Part shown: piece after piece, positions 54,801 through 60,800 of the stretch
Layout: every line of letters begins with the position of its first letter
How positions within the stretch are numbered: position 1 is the stretch's first letter
DNA from: Patiria pectinifera
Lineage: Eukaryota > Echinodermata > Asteroidea > Valvatida > Asterinidae
Direction: 5' to 3'
DNA: 64,000 nucleotides
NCBI GenBank assembly: GCA_029964075.1
Contig: CM057144.1
Location: 5,789,281 to 5,853,280, forward strand
Position numbers and translations under genes: made by a program
The notes under the pieces: model-generated
What the model was told of the DNA's origin: nothing
What the model saw: the letters and a program-made list of their open reading frames with translations, nothing else
Databases searched by the model: none

Positions 54801-57800
54801 CTACAAATTCAACAGAAGCAATACATTTGCCCCCAGCCCCTTCCTTTTCATAATAAACCGTGGGGCAGAAAATTTTTAGACCCACTTTTTGGGGGGACAA
54901 ACAATTTTGTTGGCACTCCCCAGAATTATGTTCTGGCTCCGGCCTTACAATGGGTTTAGTGGCATTCTGCGATACGTTAATGGACCTAATAAGAGTTATG
55001 ACATTTAGAAATGGGGACAGAAGAGGCACCATGTGATGTACAGATGATATTGATTTGTTTTTGTTTCAGAGGTGGAAGCTGGAGGTTTCTATGAAATGGA
55101 GATACCACTGTCTATCGGCCTTATATCAATGAAGGCTACGGTAAAATACATTTGCATCTCTTTAAGTTTTTAATAAATTAAAAAATGCAGTGTCAGTTGG
55201 AGTGATGATTACCGGAGCAGGCTTCCATTTAAAATACTTTTGATCCAGAGTATATAAATTTAAAGGTATCAGCCCAATACTAAGTCATTTCAACCAAAAT
55301 GAACTGGGCATAAGAGGTTTCATTTTCATTCGAAAACATTCCCCCCCCCCCCCATTATGCTCTACAAAAGTGTTTACATTATGTGGTAACGTTTGATGGC
55401 ACACTGTATTGTGAATACATGTTGTTCCTTTTGCTCTTTAAATACCAAAACATTGTATAGTATAGGTTTTCCCGGCTATTTTAAAACATTTCATTCAAAT
55501 TCACCAACTCTTACATTCAAGTTTGTCTGAGAAAACAATGCACACACTTTTTTTAAAATCATATGAGTAATTTACAAATTGATTTCAAAGTTTGGTCACT
55601 CTTTTTAAACACCGGGTGGAGAATACTTTGTCCGGTGCCTGGAAGAAGATTGTAAGGGCGAAAAATGGGTCAAAAGGTCAAATTCGGGTTTTTTGGGTAA
55701 TCGATAAAGCTTGGAAACATCTTTCATTTGACATACATATTGTCTCAAGGGGATACGTCATTCTGACGTAATTAACAGTAAACAAAAGTTGGAACAAGGT
55801 TTTTCATTATTTGTGTCCAGCAAAGGGTTGTAAGCGTGTAATTATAATGTAACAAAAAATGTTCCAAGCACCCTAAGGTCCCACTTAAATGGGTACTCAA
55901 AGACAAGTTTGTTCCCGGCAAAAGGACGTTAGGATTTAACATGCCGCTTAAGTGCACGTTTAATGCAGGGTTAGTTCATTTTTAAGGCACATGGAGTTCC
56001 CGGTAAAAGGTGGTAAGCAGAACAATTAAAATAACTTCGAAATTAAGTAATATTTTGAAAAAAATTTTATTAACGTCTTTCATGAGCCCAAATTTCAGCC
56101 TGATGTGATTTTTCATTTAGAAATGGGAGCACTAACACTTATCTCCAAAAGTGCTTTTTGCATGCCTGGGCTGCTTACGTCCTTTACCTTGGCACACGAC
56201 GATTTGTCATTACAAGATCAAACTCATCTGGGCTGTTGTGCAGGATTCAAATGGCAGAATGGCAGAGATAAAATTTGACTCTTATTAATCAATTTTAAAA
56301 ATGTATAAAGTAAATTAGTCTGGTGTGTTCTAAAGCATTTTCCTTGTGTCCCCAAGCACAATTTGGCACATTGATTTTTCTGACCAAAGCATAGTACTGA
56401 ACTCAAAGAGTTACCAAAATGTAAATATTACCAAGATCAACAATTTATTGAAAGGAAACAAAAGAAAAGAAAAATTGTTACAAGAAAAAAGGAAAAACGT
56501 AAAGATTACCATGATCAACAATTTATTTACAGGAAACAAAAGAAAAGAAAAATGTTACAATGAAAAAAGGAAATGTCAAAAGCCATGAATCAATAACCCA
56601 TAAATCCCTGTGTAATATGCCTAAAATATTGAGTCTTACATATTTTAAGAAGATAAAATCAAAACAAATGACATATGAAGAAATACAGAAAATACAAACA
56701 TTGACACTTATTCTTATTAGGGGCCTATATGCCTTTGAAGATATCGCTATGAAGTATAAACAATATTCAACAAAATTATGTTTAACTTTGTATGGCTTTA
56801 GATTAATTTCATTTCTGAATAGCACGATTCGGTGTAGACGAGACGAAATTGAATAATCTTGGTCAAAAACGTATTGTTTGAATTTGTATGGACTAAATGT
56901 GAAATTGTCTGACAAATGACTAAATTAAACATTGAAAGTGCACTAAATCGATGTTGCTCGACGAATTTTAAAAAGAGAATTCGGTAAACTTGAATGAAAA
57001 TGTGTTAAACTATAGCCAAGAAAACCTACAATAGTTTGAATCAAAAATATTAGAACGTCTCGTACTTCACAGGGTGGGGTGATACCATCCGTTGGAGCTT
57101 ATGCAAGGGCCGAATTTTCGACATGCGCTGGGCCTATATGTGGAGAGATGGAACTCACTGCAGAGATGCTCAAAACTACCTTCCCCACAACAGCTGAGAT
57201 ATTCTTCTCAAAGTTTCCATTGAATGTTGGGTAAGATAGCCACCAAAGCAAACAGACATCATTTCGAACAAAAATTGATCTAACATATTTACGACATCCT
57301 TGCACCACATTCTATGAAAGTTATCAGCTAACATGCTAATCATCATATTGCCGTATTATTTTCAATCACAGTGATGTTAACTAAAGTAATAAACTGAGTT
57401 ATTGGATTATCAAATAAAATCAAACGTTTGTTGTTTGGCAGACCTGAAAGAACTTAAAATGCTTGTTTGTACAGAAAAGGCCAGCAGCCAATTTTACAAA
57501 ACCTTACGCAATGGCGCAACTCTGCTTGCGCCAAAATTTATTGCGTAAGTTGCGCAACATTTCACGCTGAGCGCAACAGTTCACTTATGACACATTTCAC
57601 GAAAGTCGGATAGTGCGTAAGTCCGCGATAATAAATTATGGCGTAACTTGCGCAATCATTTAAGGTTGCGTAAGTTGTGGCGTAGCGACTGAGAATGACA
57701 TACCAGCAAATCGGGACTGTCGTGGAGCCCATTATTGCACAACTCATCAAGGTTGATAAGACACTCACAACTTTATGTTTGAAGTAAATGAAACTCTATT

Positions 57801-60800
57801 TTACTCGTAACATAATTTTTAGAGTTGCCAAACGATTCCAAAGAAAGTCGGACAAAATTATTTTCAAAATGGCGGGCTGAGGTGATCCAACGACAGTTTC
57901 GCAAACGAACAAATTTACAAACAAACGGCCGTCATAAATAATGTTTTTATCCTCGTCCAAGATGTTTAAATTGTCTTTGGTATTTATGAACGGTGCTTTA
58001 AACACCAAGTGTGTTTAATGGACAGTGTTCAAAACAAGTTCAACCGAGTTCTTGAGAACCACTGATGTAATCTCCATGTAAGGGGACAGTGTTGAACTTG
58101 CATGCACTGTACCCACCAGAGAAGTGCATGCATGTTCATGGGAAGAGAAGAACGTCATTGAAACTTTTCAACTTTTTTAAAGGATATTTGAATACAAAGG
58201 TGTTAATGAATGGGGATAATAGTATGACGGAGCAAGTATAAATGAGATGTTTAAAACCAGTTTGGGGCCTGGTCACTGATAATGGCCCCACCTTGGGCGT
58301 GGGCAATTATCGGCAGCTAGGCCCCTAACCAGTTTTAAACAACACACATTTAACTGCTTCATTCACACTGTTATCCCTTTCTTTCCATTTCATTTTTCTG
58401 CCTGCTGTAGATTAAAATTGGACATAGAAATGGTCCCACTTGCCCTTGTCCTCAAAGGCAAAGTGACAATAAACTACTTTTTTGGCAAGAAAACTGTTTA
58501 CGAGAAGGAATTGTGGCGCTACCAAACTCCATCGATTGGAAGAAACATATTCCATATTGAGACTAAGGATCCTGACGAATCACCACCAGAGATCTCAGAA
58601 TATTCATCTCAGGTAACAGTACTGTGACTAAAGTCTTTTAATAATCAAATTTGGTAATCCACCGATCGGACTGAAATGATTAAATGTTTCACATTTTGGA
58701 TGTAATCTCATCAACCCATCGGTCCCTGTCCAGCCCCAGCACTCTGTGGTTTTACGCTATCAAATCAAATGCAAAACACATTCTACCCTGAGCAGTATGA
58801 GCAGATAAATGAGCAGATATATCAGATAAAGCTCAATTGTGTAGTGATTTAATGCCATCTTATTGTAGTAGATGTAATTAATTTGGTTGTCTGAGACATT
58901 AAGTGCACAATTACATTTCTAAATCTTTCAGTATCCTAAAGTGGCTTTTTAACCTTTTTTACCAAAAGGATGTTGAAGCCAGAAGTGCAGGAGGGAACAA
59001 CTGCGGCATTGAGCAGGTTCCTGGGCTAGACTACACAGAGCCAGCCTTCCAGCTGGAGATGGTCGCAGCTGATGACAAGAGCATAGTCACGTTCTTCTAC
59101 CAGGTCGGCACAGCACCAGGAGGCAGCGATGTGCTCACTAGGACAGAGTTTGGTGGACCCTCAGCCATCATCTCACAAGTAAGCATTGCCTTCACTGCTT
59201 GACAGTAATTCTGTCCTCACATAAGTGACATTATTGGCTCTGTCCATAATATCTGTCTACTACATAGGAAAGCGCACATGTGGACAAAGTGTGGCGTCAT
59301 TACGTCTTAGGCCTATTGAAACTGAAAGTTGTCTTGTATGGGTTGTTACACTGTATAAAATCCATTGTGGCCATTGGCCCTGCATGCCCGTCTTCGGTTT
59401 GTATACATATCCCACTATGCTTGTGATTAAGTTTGACCGAGCTACTGTTGTCACCTGAACAAAAGTCAAGATCTGATTGGTCAATGCACACAATTTAACA
59501 GGAAGGGGACATAGGGAAGACACACCCATGGCATGTTTGAGTTGTTTAGGATCACTGTGGAAAAATAAATTTAAATGTCAATAGTTTTAAGGATCCTGAT
59601 AGTTTAGGCCAAAAAAAGCAACATGCATGCAAACAAGATTCAGAAGGGTTTAAGGTAAATATGAGATTATTAAAAACAAATTCCATTTTAGCTTTCAACA
59701 CTTGGTAATGTGCAAAATGATCTGTATCGGTTGCTGTCTACGAGAAAGAAGGCGTTCCTAGTAAGTTAAGATGATATCTACGAGTCAGAGTTTGCCAACC
59801 AGTTTTACCAAGTTTACTTTTCTTGTTCCTATTGTTTATAGATTCTGCTAGGAGGCCATCCTCTCCACTTCACCGTTTACGCCATGAACAACGGGGGAGG
59901 CACTGCCACGGCTACCTGTAGCCTGCCGACCTTTGACATCACCCTGCCGACAGGTCGCATCACGCCAGACTTCACCTCCACCAGTCACCCGCACATACTC
60001 CGTGCCGCGGCCGTGGTGTACGACGATTCTGTCCTCTTGATGCAGAAGGAAGGCGTCGGGTTCGGCCCCGAAATCTGGGGCGATCAGATTGTACCGTGGA
60101 ATACCATCGATCTCACAGACAGGGATGAAATTGGAACATCGGGTGAGTATGGGCTCCGTGTGCCAACAAAAGAGGGTGCATAATACTACTTGTGAGAGTT
60201 CAGTGGACGGGACACACAGCCTGTGCGCATGCATACTGTACTGTAGCGGTTCGCGCCCGAACTACAACTTCCTGAATGTGCCAAAGCAATTAGCCACAGT
60301 GTCTTCGCGTGAGCGTCAGGCGTCATCAGCGCTAAAATACATACGAATTTAAATTGCGATGGTCTCCAAGACTAAAAAAAAATGGGAAAAACCTAAATTG
60401 TTACAAAACCAATACAAGCGTATTACATTAAAAACTAAGGTCCAAACAAATTAAAATCGAATGATAAGCCCATCAGTAAATTTATATAATAACATAACGG
60501 CATTTAGGAATGATTAGTACTAAAAGTTTAACAGATAAAAAAGGAATTACGCAACATAAAATAAATTAATGTGTTACCAAAATTCTTTTAAGGATTTCTT
60601 TCTCATCACTGAAGCTCATGAAACAGTACACTTACACAGCCTCAGTGGCGTATCCGGGGGGGGGGGGGGGGGGGCAGATTTTTTTGACAATTATTTTTTT
60701 GTCAGCAATGATTTAAATAAATGTTTATAGACTTCTTCTTACATCAATCCCACCAAGAACACCGGCTCAACAACAATTACAATGCACCGTGATAATGTCC

